DNA of 24,724 bases from Candidatus Cloacimonadota bacterium (GTDB lineage Bacteria; Cloacimonadota; Cloacimonadia; Cloacimonadales; TCS61). The stretch is from positions 1 through 24,724 of the forward strand of contig JAFGMF010000035.1 of assembly GCA_016927675.1 (NCBI GenBank). Reading direction: 5' to 3'. Of the stretch, positions 24,439-24,724 are shown in pieces (within the stretch, counting starts at the first letter, position 1; every line of letters starts with the position of its first letter). Both the position numbers and the translations under genes were made by a program. Under the pieces are notes generated by a model. That model did not search any database and was not told the DNA's origin. It worked only from the letters and a program-made list of their open reading frames with translations.

Positions 24439-24724
24439 GACTGAATTCTCGTGATGAATTAAAGTCGAGGATCCTTTCTGCAGTCGAAAAAGCAGAATCA
24501 GTAGCCATACTCACCCATATTGATCCTGATGGAGATGGCTTTTGTGCCGCTCTTGCGCTTCAGGCACTGCTCAGTAATTCCGGAAAACCTGTTGAGATCG
24601 TTCTGGAAGAGCAAGCTTCCGATATATACGATTTTGTCGAAGGTGCAGGTAGATCTCTGATCTACCATTCCCAATTGAGTTTTGAACTGCTGTTGATTCT
24701 CGACTGCCATGAAACAGACCGCCT
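24435..24724 (+). CDS. DHH-family phosphoesterase, N-terminal part (NrnA-like, runs off the right edge)
   Basis: An open frame of 96 complete codons begins at an ATG overlapping the rbfA stop (ATGA) and continues past the window. The position after rbfA is where NrnA-type oligoribonuclease/pAp phosphatase genes usually sit, before truB. The metal-binding motif reads THIDPDGDGFCAALAL (about residues 27-42), keeping His-x-x-Pro-Asp-Gly-Asp, though with GFCAAL rather than AIGSAL. A second motif, LLILDCHETDRL (about 85-96), matches the VDxxxxxR block. Later DHH and DHHA1 parts lie outside, so substrate specificity cannot be judged. Confidence 0.83.
   Translation, partial: MRLNSRDELKSRILSAVEKAESVAILTHIDPDGDGFCAALALQALLSNSGKPVEIVLEEQASDIYDFVEGAGRSLIYHSQLSFELLLILDCHETDR

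Overview
The window looks like a chromosomal stretch from an AT-rich diderm bacterium. It carries a BamA outer-membrane assembly factor, a TonB-dependent receptor with an N-terminal carboxypeptidase-regulatory-like domain, and a PAS/GAF hybrid histidine kinase. The housekeeping set points to the FCB group (Fibrobacteres-Chlorobi-Bacteroidetes and relatives), perhaps Candidatus Cloacimonadota. That placement is inferred from gene style and order, not from a search. Most genes have clear Shine-Dalgarno sequences. All six tRNA genes encode their CCA end. I see no insertion sequences, CRISPR arrays or phage genes.

Layout. (1) 1-2186, minus strand: the N-terminal part of a membrane sensor that runs off the left edge, and a divergent phosphoglycerate kinase. 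(2) 2393-5200, plus strand: a TonB-dependent receptor with a strong terminator, convergent with the next block. (3) 8098-5255 and 9971-8337, minus strand: a REC-GAF-PAS-PAS-HisKA-HATPase-REC hybrid kinase and a DEAD-box RNA helicase. (4) 10228-10684, minus strand: four tRNA genes, transcribed in the order Ser(TGA), Ser(GCT), Gln(TTG), Gln(CTG). (5) 16409-10807, minus strand: a tight operon of a membrane-anchored divergent polysaccharide deacetylase, an 826-residue membrane protein with a degenerate protein-kinase-like N-terminus, holA and era. The last two junctions are 4-base ATGA overlaps. (6) 16504-16725, minus strand: tRNA-Val and tRNA-Pro followed by an intrinsic terminator that insulates the operon downstream. 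(7) 19035-16804, minus strand: bamA. (8) 19351-24724, plus strand: the classical rimP-nusA-ylxR-L7Ae-like-infB-rbfA-DHH phosphoesterase operon, cut by the right edge.

The genes mostly serve translation and transcription (tRNAs, RimP, NusA, IF2, RbfA, Era, DEAD-box helicase) plus envelope biogenesis and signalling. The items most worth a second look are these: the kinase-like membrane protein, where the position of the catalytic Asp appears to be Cys; a terminator-like hairpin in the leader of the rimP-nusA operon, which could be an attenuator; a phosphoglycerate kinase with substitutions at otherwise near-invariant substrate and nucleotide sites; and a recurring promoter-like pattern, TTGAC followed about 17-22 bases later by a T-rich box ending in TTTG.
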